From the NCBI GenBank assembly GCA_030248135.1, contig JASANC010003504.1:1-57348 (forward strand): 57,348 nucleotides of DNA. The letters are read 5' to 3'. Source of the DNA: Theristus sp. LFF4_11. Its lineage: Eukaryota; Nematoda; Chromadorea; Monhysterida; Xyalidae. The notes beneath the pieces were generated by a model, which worked only from the letters and a program-made list of their open reading frames with translations, was not told where the DNA came from and ran no database searches. Shown here one piece after another: positions 34,978 to 45,834 of the stretch. The first letter of the stretch is position 1; each line of letters begins with the position of its first letter. The position numbers and the translations under genes are program-made.

Positions 34978-35601
34978 TAGTCAGGTGCCTTCTCGGTGAG
35001 GGGGGGATTACGGTAGCTCTCCAACGGGTCTCGACACGATTTTTTTAAAACGTCCCTGATTGCCAGCAAAAGCTACTCTATTGGTGGACACCGTTCATTT
35101 GATTGCAACAAACAGTCTTCTGTTTGAAGTTCGGGCACACGGGTTACGGTAGCGGTAGTTTTGGGTCTTGACACGATGATGCTGAAAACTACTTTGTTTC
35201 TTGCGAATAACAGTTGAAACCATTTAGAAACACGCAGCGTTTTCACAGAATATCAAAACAAAGGGCTGTATATTTTAGGCTTCACAAATTATATGGGTAA
35301 GCGAATATGTCAGGCGTTTGTAGTCGCGATCCTCAGAAAAACAAGATGTTTTACTGTGCCATAGTATTGTGAATCAAACTGCAATGCGTTTTTTTGCGGC
35401 ATTCTCAGAAAAGCATGATGTTTTACTACGTAAATCAAACTGCACGCGCAAAAAAAAACTGCGAAGCGATATGACATGTTCGAGAACCCATGCCGCAAGT
35501 GTAGGCTTTTCTTGCATGACGACGTCGAAAATATTTGTAAACTGATTTTTATACATAAAATTTCATAGTGGAACTTTTTATAAAAACTTGCTGTTTTTTT
35601 G
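34978..35601. other. Intergenic 3' of the channel gene, with a short tandem repeat
   Basis: The text ctcagaaaa-aagatgttttac followed by gaatcaaactgcaatgcg occurs twice about 76 bp apart (35330-35450). Nothing else was recognised. The channel gene ends just to the right and the hexosaminidase begins to the left, both on the minus strand. Confidence 0.4.
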
Positions 35602-38600
35602 TCACTGATTATCGTTCGGTGTAAAAAAGCCCAAGCACTCCTTCAGTGCGTATTCTTCGAGTTTGGTTGCGCTCATTGATGTGTAGTAGTACCAATAGAT
35701 CATGTTGAACAGCGCAAAGCTGATCGGGAACACCCGCTGGCTGAGTCTGTCCACTCCATCGCCCGTCCACTGTGAAACGTCGAACAGCACCTCAACAGCT
35801 TTTTTCATAGTTGACCACTGCTTCAGTATCCACTTGTGCCTCGATCGGAGCATATTGGCGCCGAGTTCGTGTGTTCGGCGGAGAATAAATAAAAATCGAG
35901 CTTTGTGCGATTTCGAGGTTCTCTGTTCGTGGTTGTCATCGTTGTGCTGCGTCCGACGAGTCCGTTCGTTGCTGCTGGACCGATGCCATCGCAGGCAAAA
36001 CCGGCGGTTTTTGTCGCGCCGCTGTCGACTCGTTAGCACCGTATCAACAGCTGCCGCCTCTGGTGCGTCTCGTCTTGCCGTCATCTGCAAAGAAATTAAG
36101 AATACTTGTTCAACTGATTTTCGGTTGTTCGTTGTTGCATTCTGCAAAAAATTTGAAGCAATATAAATTGGCTACAAAGAAACACCAACGTCGTGTGATT
36201 GAAGTACACAAGCGTTAACGTCATCCGTGTCCCACTCGAGACTGTCGCAACGACTCGTAATCTGAAACGACACAGTTTGGTAACAAACATATCATTCGAC
36301 TGATAAATTTTCGAAGACATTTGAATTGCAATTTTCAGTTGAAAAAATGATTGTATGTAATCTTCTTTATTGCCAAAGTAAGCTTCAACCTAACTAATGC
36401 TACTACAAACTTGTCTTCCAATCAATCAACACCGCAAACCTGTCCATTATTCAAGAGCAACGTCGCGTCTTCATCGTTCTCATCCATGTTTCGCTGCTGC
36501 TGCCTTTCGTGCTGTTCCATCTGTAGCGGCATCAGCTCCAGTATTTCGTCGTCGGCAAATTCAAATAAATGCGATTCTGAGAAATGCAATGGTGACGTCA
36601 GTTCAGGACGGATGTTGACATTGTTGTTGCCAGCATGCACGGCCGGCGACGTGTCGGTGCTGACGGACACTGCGTTCAAGTTGCAATTGCTACGGGCATC
36701 ACTTGAAGCACCAATGGGGCTTGTTGTTGTTGTTGTTATTCTTTGTCCCACTGTTGCAGTCGTTGCTGTGGCAAGTGTGGCCGACGGGCGGTTGATGCTC
36801 ATTGAAACAATCGGTGGAATGCGACGATGAGCTGAATTATCTTGCATCATGTACATTTGCAAGCCACGTTTCATTGAGTACACCGTTTGATTATTAGACA
36901 GCAAACAATCAGCGGTCTGTACGAATTGTATCGATGAAAAAAAGTTCTAGGAAAGACTGAAAAGGTAAAACAGTAAATTACTATTAACAGAGCGGAGGGG
37001 TGTATTGAATCGACTGCTGACGAGGCTTTCTTCGGCAGTGGTGACATCTCCGCTGTGCAGGTCACATGTGCCACTGTGTTGCTCAGTGACACGGCCGCTC
37101 GTTGAATCCTGCACACGCTCACAATTATTGAAAGTTCGTATTCAAGAATGCATAAACACTGGATTTGGACATCAGCAATAATTTCCAACTGTACATGATA
37201 GTAAAATGCCACAAAAGACGTTTCTTTAGCTGCCTGATTTTGACAGAAAGTAATTTTGGCATACCGTTGCATTGTTCTGTCGACGGTGATGCGAATCGTG
37301 CTTTGGGTTGGTCAATGCGGTGTTGGAATGGTGCTGGTGCATTTGCTGATTGAACGAGAACTGCTGACGGCTCATTCGCGACGTTCTCCCTGATTGACCA
37401 TTCAAATTCGTACATGCTTTCAAACGACTAAAGTTTAGCTGTCGCACGTCCATTAAGCTGTTTACTGAAATAACGCCTCATTGCAACTACAGGCTGTTTC
37501 AGAAGTAGTGGGTAGGTGTTTGACGCGTTATTTATCGAGTCTTGTTGAACCATATTTAATGAAATTTTAGACACTTGTTCAGGAAAGTTCAACTTAGATT
37601 TGTGAAAAATTTTAGAGAAATTCGTTTACCTGCACACGAATGACAGAGCAAAACACAAAAAAAAATCAAAAATGGACCAAAAAATACCACATCACGCGAT
37701 ACCACCGGACAACAAACGACAACACTCAATGCAAACATTCAAAAGAACACTTCAAAATATGTGTGGCGATAACATCAAACATCAACAACAACGATAACAG
37801 TCAAATTCATCAAATTTCTCAAAGTATCCACCATGAGCATCAATGCATCGCTTGCACCTATCCGTCTCGGCCAAAGCCGCTTTCTCGCGCATGTACGCTG
37901 GTTTAGCACGTTCCAAAAGCCGGTAAAAATGTTAAAAAAACAAAAAAAAAACAAATGGGGTAAAAAAACAATTCATATTCATGCATGCAACGATTCGGCC
38001 GCATACAAGCTAGTGTTTCACCCGGTGCCAAACAAGGGCTACCAGTTTCGTGTTGAAATTAATGTTTTTGTGTGTTTTGCTCAGTCATTTATGTGCAGGT
38101 GAATGAATTTCTCTGAAATCTTGCACCAATTCAAGTTGAACTTTCTTGAACAACTGTCTAAAATTTCATTGAATACCGTATTACCTCTAATAAACCCCCA
38201 TGGGGGTTTATTTCTTCAGCGACTTCTGGGGGTGGGGGTTTATTTTGGGGGGGGGTATTTTTGGGGGGGGTTAATTTTGGGGGGGGTGGGTTTAATAGAG
38301 GTAATACGGTATGATTCACACAACTCGAGAAATAACGCGTCAAACACCTACCCACTACTTCTGAAACACCCTGTATTGCAACAACCTGCATGAAGTGCGG
38401 GGCTGGTGCCTCCGGGTGCGGCTGCTGAGCCACCGCCAGGGCGCAACGTGCCGGGCATGTAGCCGAGGAAGTCCGTCTCATATGCGCCGCAATTGCCACT
38501 GCTATCGCGTCGCATCACGCCGACCGAAATCGAGTGCCGTGCTAACCTGAAATCACCGAGAAGAGTCAGAACGATTTTGTTCAGAGCATGTGCGCTCGTT

Positions 38601-41570
38601 GTAGCCTCAAAACATCACCTGTGCAGGTTGCTTGTCGCCAGTACCGGTGCCGCAGCGAGATTACTCGCGTTGCTGATGCTGCCCGAGAGAAAGTGGAAAC
38701 GACGCTTTTCGACCCAGCCAACGATGGCGAGCTCAATGAGCGACGTAAAGATGAACCCAATGCACGCAAACAGCCAAACGTCGATTGCTTTGATGTAACT
38801 GCAGGTAACAAAATTGTATTGTCTCACCCACGACGACTCATCATGGCTTATGGCCATTTCTAGTTCTGCGGATTGTACTGATTGTAAACATTTCGAAACT
38901 GACACTGACTGTGTTTTCAAACGTGAGCGACTGACCTGACCCGGGGGAGGTTGCGTGCGATGTTTCCATACTGAAAGTGAACATGAACTGAAAACATGGT
39001 AAGCTTAACAAGAACGGAACGAGTCTGATAGCGTTCCAACGTGCGGGTGCATTTCAGCAATTGAAATAAAATGAAACTACTGCGCCAAGCCACGCCCTGT
39101 ATTACCTGAAACGTCAACGCCATCAGCGAACTGACGCCCAACTGAATGCGAGCGGGCAGTGCACGATTGTCAATCCAGAATGCAATCCACGACATGAACA
39201 CGCAAGCGTAGCACGGGAAGTACATCTGTAACAGCAAACGACGGGAAAACCTTGTTGCACAGTTGCATTTACAAACGTTGTAATTTTTGACTCAACTGTA
39301 ATTTGTAATTTGAGTAATTTGTAATTGCGTTTCAGTCATCAATTGCACGAAGTAACAATTTGCAATGAAAGGAACAGAATTTTTTTTGCGAATATAGTTG
39401 CCCCTCTAAAAAAATTTGATTTCGACAAAGTGTGACATTGAAAATGTGACGGGCGCGAGGGAGGCTCTTTCACTGGAGACGGAGTGAAACAACCAGCACT
39501 CGAAGTGCAGTGCGGCAACAGCCGGGCACCCGCACACCCTGAGCGTGCCACACGACGCCACGTGAGTTTTACTCCGCGACGCAGCTGGTCACGCACTGCA
39601 ACGTGACGAGCTGCGTCGAAGCCGGCGCGATGACGCTGCGCTACTTGTCAAAGTAAGTCACGTGACGCTGGAAATAGTTGCTTAATTTTTCCGTGAGTCT
39701 TGGTGAAGTTGCTTGCTCAATTGACTAAATGATTGAGACGACAAAAACCCCCTCGCATTGTGTGCGCGAAACGTTTTGCGGACGACTCATGGAAGCGGAC
39801 CTGCAGAATGTAGTAGCCGTAAGAGCGAGTGAAGTACACGGTGACCGAGAGCTGGTCCCAGAGGCCAGCCGCATAGACGAACGTCTGCTTCTGCCACGTC
39901 ATATTTCTCAGCACAAAGTCCGGTAGTTGTTGTGGGGCCGCCCCGACCTGGACAGCTTTACATGCAGTTTTGACATGTGAAGCTTTTTGTAGTGATAAAA
40001 TTTGTTTGTAACAAACGATAATCAATCAATATGAGCAGAAATTACCGGGTTGACGGGAAACCAAAATAGACGGACTTTGCCGGAATTGTACGCATAGGAC
40101 TCGAGGACGATGTTGCACTCTTGCACGTCCATTGGGAACAGACGCATGTCCATGTCGCATGGCGATGACACCTGCAACCGCGGGACTGCCATTCAATATG
40201 ACACAGGGCACATTACAACATTCCAAGTGAACGAAAAGTTGATACATCTCGCCGTCACGTCATGGCTTACAGGGAAATTCTGATACATACCCTACGTGGA
40301 AGATAGTCCCTGTACTTGTGCAACCATATGAGTCGCCTGGATGGAAAAAACCGGCAACTGAACTCGCATGCAGTTTTACGTGTTCAAGTTAAATAAAGCG
40401 CGCTGTCTGACTGTGGCATTGACCGACCTTAACGCGGTAGTTTGCCCAGACGGTGCCATTCGGATAGATGAGCAGAAAAATGTTTGGTGTCGGCGACTGG
40501 TGCACCCTGGTGTGCTTGCTGTTCACGAAACACACGTTCGGCACCCACAGCTTGTGCATGATGTCGAACGCCAACGTCAGATTCTGCAGGCAGTTGGTCA
40601 GGTGATCGAAACGCAGTCGTGGGTCGAGCCACAATTGGCTGCACAAAAAGAGAAAGCAACCGAAATTTGGACTGAATGTGTTTTGCCAAAGAAATCGAAA
40701 TTGTAGACTTGAAAACGCCACGGTGCCCTAGTAACGTGTAATTCATGCTAAGATAAGTGAAACAAACGATATGAGCAACTTTTAAAAATGAATGGAACAC
40801 AAAAAGAATCTGTTTGAATTCGGGAATTCAACTGTACCTGAACAGTATGTCAGCCGAAAACGTGCCACTGATTTCGCTGATCTCTGATATTGACTGCATG
40901 ATGACCTCCATGTAAACTTCGGTACCCGTGTCGCCCGGACTGAAGTGACGGTCGTACTTTTCACCTTCAACAGAATGATGACACAACAAACAGTGTAACT
41001 GAAATTTGTTGGGGTTCCGTGAAAACTGACAATGAACACATTGCAAGAACTAAGGCCCATTCCAAAAACTGCCTCCGGTACAGGTCCTAAGAGGACTTTG
41101 AATGAGGGTACATATCTTTGTTCAAAAAAGTAAACAACAGATTAGAAAGTGTACACAGCACCTAGAATGTTGCGCACAACCTCGCGTGACACCGCCTCAA
41201 TGGTTGAGCCATTCAGCGTGCAGTTCTGATTGTCTGGTGAGCCGCCCAATGCAGCCAGCACACCCTGCTGCTCGTCGCTACGATTGTGCAGCGCTCCTTG
41301 CGATTCATATGGATCACGATCATTGCCAATTTTATGATTCACATTTTCACCGCCGCCGGTGACCAATGGAGTCGCCGAATTGTGGTGCTCTGTTGGTGGG
41401 TGCAGCTGCTGGTCGTGTGCATACATGCCATCGTTCTCACTGTGCTCATCGTCATCGTCATCATGCACGCTCGCTGGCATGTCCCGTGACTGCGTCGACG
41501 TGCACTGGCCCCACAGCACCAATACCATCAACGTGCCGCAATTCAAGTAGTGCCTTTTTTCCATGGTCAT
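35602..41570 (-). CDS. Cys-loop ligand-gated ion channel subunit, anion-channel clade
   Basis: Fourteen exons add up to 2814 bases in one frame (937 residues): 41570-41162, 40964-40838, 40638-40434, 40171-40046, 39947-39801, 39225-39106, 38970-38936 (35 bp), 38798-38619, 38546-38386, about 37416-37265, 37108-36989, 36916-36440, 36261-36190 and 36084-35602. It starts with a signal peptide and an acidic, His-rich spacer. The Cys-loop (C252 to C266, 13 residues between) lies in [17 protein letters not shown]1 is about 336-357. TM2 has [17 protein letters not shown]; the PAR entry marks chloride-type channels. TM3 follows [14 protein letters not shown], and TM4 is about 895-912 ([16 protein letters not shown]). 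The TM3-TM4 loop is about 480 residues, unusually long, with Thr-, Gln- and acidic-rich tracts. The ligand is unknown; wording recalls nematode ACC/LGC channels. The acceptor at 37416 is weak. Transposons sit in the intron 37490-38373. Confidence 0.9.
37490..38373 (-). mobile_element. Mariner-like element in a channel-gene intron
   Basis: The ends caggctgtttcagaagtagt + gggtaggtgtttgacgcg and the matching ctactacttctg-type right end (acccactacttctgaaacac + cctg) are inverted, about 45 bp long and flanked by TA. On the minus strand around 37790-37925 a frame reads [14 protein letters not shown] and [16 protein letters not shown], like the C-terminus of mariner-family transposases. The rest of the transposase is not readable, so it is a decayed or internally deleted copy. 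A second small element is nested in it. Confidence 0.7.
38174..38311. mobile_element. Small nested MITE, G-rich
   Basis: Inverted ends taccgtattacctctaataa + accccc and gggtttaatagaggtaatac + ggta enclose about 90 bp of G-runs on the plus strand. Flanking TA fits mariner-type insertion. It lies inside the 37490-38373 element, so it inserted later. Confidence 0.7.
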
Positions 41571-44500
41571 CTATAGTCACTGGAATTTTCAAGCTAGTCC
41601 AAAGCTAATGATTTCAGATGCACTATAAATTTTTTTTCCTGAACTCAGGTTTTCGATCCAGTTTTTTTCCAAAAACAAGTGTTTTTAATGCGACACAGAC
41701 GGAGTTTGCATGTTGCCAACCACGTATGTATGACATCGATCGACCACGCACCAAACAATGACAGTGCTCAATGTTTTTCGGTTTAATTTCCGTTTTTTAC
41801 CGAGAAAGACACATGAACGTGAGTGAGGGTTTGCCTGCGTGTGACCAAAAAGTAAAATAACGCGTGAAACAATTGTTCAGTGCTGTGTGTTAATAAGTGT
41901 CTATGATTACACAGAGTCTTATTCCAAAGTTACCAAACCACTTACATGGTGTCTGTAAATCATGCCGCGAAAACATACCTAGCTAAAAAACAACTGGCAT
42001 TCAAACAGGTTCGATTAACTACCGTAAAGTCTTGTAAACGACCGTTTATACGTGACGTATGCGCATACGGCATGTGACGTCACGTCAGGTCCCATGTTTT
42101 AGCATACCATTGCTGACACAGCCCTGTGCATGTACGTGTTATTGCATACAGCTGACATACTTGTATCTGCGTCTGCATACGTCGGCGACCTCGTTTACAA
42201 GTTCCCCTTCTAAAAGTGGCGGAGTGTCCCTGGATGGGAAACCAAAAGTCCAAAATTTTGAATTTCCCAAAAACAGCCACTTTCCTCCACCGTTTGCCAA
42301 AATAAACGCAAACGACCACGTCCCTTTTGGATGGATCATCTTCAATCAAAAATGCAAGACTTTACGGTATAACATAACAACATACATTTTGTACAAGTTT
42401 CACGCAGAATACCAAAATTTCATCCCACGGCGGTTTTTTTCGAACGATTTGTTTGACCAATTCTCTCTAGAAAAACTAAGCGCCATTTCGCCTGTTTTGC
42501 TCAAATTATGCATGTTCTGCTGGTCGCCTTTGAATGTGTAGCTTTGACAAAATACAATTACATTTTGTCTTTTAAAAAAATTCAGCCATTTTTCTGTCCA
42601 CATTTTTTGTAACGAACTACTGAAGCACGTTGGGACGAAAGAAAATTTGTATGCAAAAAGAACTAATTAGGTCTTACAGTTTACTAATTGTTTAAGACAA
42701 AAAAAAAACAAAGCGGAACGTTTTCGGATGACGTTGGCAAAAAACAATCCAGTTGCGCAGCGGACTCATGTAAAATTGAATGGATTCCTGTGGCAAAAAC
42801 TCTATTTCTAATGAAGAAAGAATCGCCATGCCAAAAATATAAAAATATAGTTTTCTGGCGTGTGTGCAATTGCAGTCAAACAAACTGTCACTAACAAATG
42901 CTTGAATTTACATAGAAGAGAAACGAACAGAGTTTCGGCCGTTAGCAAAAAGTTCAATGAAAACTCTTTCGTTTATAAAGAATGAATTGGATCTGCATTA
43001 AGCGTTTTTGGTCTTGTTTTTATGGTATAACGATCGAGTATAGATGCGCAAAAAAGTCGGAATAATAAGTAGAATGAGTTGGAAAAATAAAAATTGGTGG
43101 GATTGCCAGAAAGGAGGTCGATCAGTACATACTACTGTACATAGCAGCGCAGCAGTATCGGAAATTGGTAAACCAATTTGTTTTTTTTTGTTAGCACCGC
43201 TAATTTTCAGACCCGTGGCAAATGTGAATATTCTTCCAAATGTGAAACGAAAAAGAAACTTTGGACCCTTTGAAAAAAAATAATGTGACTTAAAATGAAC
43301 GATGATGGATTGAGCATTGATTCATTGTGTATGCAATAAGCCTTGAAGATTTTACAATGAATAGAAAAAAAACAGAAAATTTGTTTTGACTGAGAGTTTT
43401 TAAATTTTTAAACTTGAAAAAGTTAAGGTTTCGAATTAAAATATTAAAATTAAAATCGAATTAAAAAATTAGAACACAATGAACCAACTAAATAGTTTTT
43501 TGGATTTTTTAGCAAGTTTCATTTGTGAGCTACGTCCATTGCCATTCCAATTGTCTAAAGTGTTTCCAAGACTGAAATGCGGTACAACAGTGGTGTGTTT
43601 TCAGATAAGAAAAAAACTGGAATTGCGATCCTGAAATTAGCATACACATGAACTATACAGTGCCCTTTATTTTACCGCGGCAACATGCGCGATGTATTTT
43701 GTTTAAAAAATTCTTGGCGCATGGCTTGAGTACATATATGTATTTTTGAGAAATTTGTTTTAGCGGTCTGCGATGCGTTCAGCGTCTACAATTTTGTTAC
43801 CATAAATAAAATTAGGTTCACAAATAGAAAAACTCGACGTTATCCTTTCAAAGAGACGAAAAAGCTGGACGGTTAAATTATGCCAACATGCGCTTGTACA
43901 GTATGTCGAAAAAAGATATTTTCGTCCATGTAATGCAAGACAAAAACTCATCAAAAAGTAAAAAATCGCCTAAAGTGCGCAGTGTTGCGGCAGTGCATGG
44001 CGAACCATAAACCTTAATTCAACAAAGCAATTATGCAATTGCAGTGGGCTCTTACCAGGAAACATGAAAGGTAAAAAACGTTATGAATTTTGAAAGTTTT
44101 ATTTTATTTTTAATAGCAAGACAACAGCTTTAATGCCATTCTATCTTCTATGCAATGATCGAATAAAATTCTAATTTTGATCCCTTTTATTTGTTTGGTT
44201 GTTTTTAACAGCAGGGGCACAAACTCTGCTGATTAAAAATCCTACGCGCGACGCTTACGTTGGGGTTATCAATTTTAATATTTTGTAGTAAACTAAAAAA
44301 TATGTACATTGATGCATGCTGTTCTTTTCATTTCTATATTTAGGTACGTAGCAGAGACATCATCTCTCAGCATTTTTTAATGCTTGAAAGCCTATTGATT
44401 GAGCATAGTTAAATTTTTTGAAATCTACAGCAGGTAATAATAGTTACAGCGGTTGGAATGAAAACTTTGAAGAAAAATAAATCGCAGCGCTACTATTTCA

Positions 44501-44877
44501 AAGTGCCACTAGTACGTCTATGTAGTATTACAGGTAATGTATGAATGTTCTAATTGTCTTGAGATGACGTGCGCTTGCATATAAATCATGTTCGGTGGTC
44601 ACATTGAACATTGGGCTTGCTTGCACCGCCCATGTGTCTCCTACATGTACATTGTAGTTCAACATTTGAAAAACAGCCAAGTGCCATGTGCCGCCAACTT
44701 ACCAGAAACTCTTTAACACTTTGCATCTCAACTGCTTTGGTTTTTTCAAGCAAACTTTAATGAATTGTTATTCATCCATGAACTTAACGATTAACGACAT
44801 ATTTCTTATTTTCAAGTTTGAGTTTACTATGTAGGTATTGCGGATTTATTCAAACGTGTCCGGACTAAAATGACGTC
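41571..44877. other. Upstream of the channel gene, no gene recognised
   Basis: This AT-rich block holds the promoter side of the channel gene. The longest frame (42059-42541, plus, 160 residues) has no signature, biased composition and no splice context, so it is not called. The stretch 44845-44877 is a single end of the MITE family at 14430-14665, lying directly against the next element. Confidence 0.45.
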
Positions 44878-45695
44878 AATTATCTAAAAATGCGGGAGAC
44901 GCATATAAAAGGAGGAATATGGCTTTGTGTAAGCAGTGAAAGACTTGGCTCGACAACGCTTTTCAAGCCTCTGATGTGGTACACACGGATACAAGTACAC
45001 AAGAGTAATATTTTTGTGCCGCGTTTGTTTTGCTGAAAAGCGAAAAAAGCTTTAAAATTATTTTATAATTGTCCTCTCCAGTTTAGTCTGAAATTCTCGA
45101 GCGAAATTCTGTAACTCTGTGCAAAAACACAACAATCAGAGACTGCGATTGCAAAACACTGCTGCATGTAGCATTATCGTTGCTAACGTAGTGTACGCAC
45201 CGCTGTGTATACACCAGCACCAGTGACGAAAAGGTGTTGTCTTCCGTTAATTTTCACCATTTTTTACCAAACTCTTGTTGATTTGCGTGGGAGTATGAAT
45301 GTAGGCTAAACCGTCCGTCCCGTGAGCCATTGCCTTTGCCACAGAAAGGGACATTGAGTAAACCAATGCCTCTGCGATACACTTTGTCCTGGGCAAACCA
45401 GTGTCAGCGATCTAAAGTCTGATTGTTATTTCAGTGGTTTTAGCTTTAGTGGTCGCTCGCTAAATGCCCGAAATACCGCAAATGTGAAAGTTTCATTTGT
45501 CTACAATGTACGAGTACGAGGGTTGCCATGTGCAACCGAAATAATGAATAAACGGCGCAAAAATATGGCTCTTATGTACTTGTATCCGTGTGTACCACAT
45601 CAGAGGCTTGAAAAGCGTTGTCGAGCCAAGTCTTTCACTGCTTACACAAAGCCATATTCCTCCTTTTATATGCGTCTCCCGCATTTTTAGATAAT
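44878..45695. mobile_element. Element with ~145-bp terminal inverted repeats
   Basis: The ends (44878-45022 and 45551-45695) are inverted copies with few differences, starting attatctaaaaatgcgggag. Each contains tataaaagga followed by a purine run and gtgtaagcagtgaaagac, which looks like a TATA box with a start region, so the ends may carry promoters. The centre (about 530 bp) has no coding frame. The family also occurs, interrupted, at 21815-22735. Confidence 0.7.
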
Positions 45696-45834
45696 ATTCT
45701 GACTTTTACATAAGCCCCGAAGGTCGGACCAAATTCACAATTCGTTGGGCACACATTCTTCTGAACTTTACATTCGGCAACAACACAGGTTTTTCATGGG
45801 GCTGGGGTTGGGTTGGGGCAAAAAACTAATTATA
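45696..45834. other. Spacer between element and satellite
   Basis: A short stretch with ggggctggggttgggttggg (about 45798-45818), a possible G-quadruplex former. Nothing else seen. Confidence 0.4.

Noticed and set aside
42005..42025. Possible tRNA B box (ggttcgatta)
   Set aside because: No matching A box, acceptor stem or cloverleaf around it; no tRNA gene was found in the window.
42059..42541. 160-residue plus-strand frame
   Set aside because: No recognised motif, no splice or start context, composition like its surroundings.
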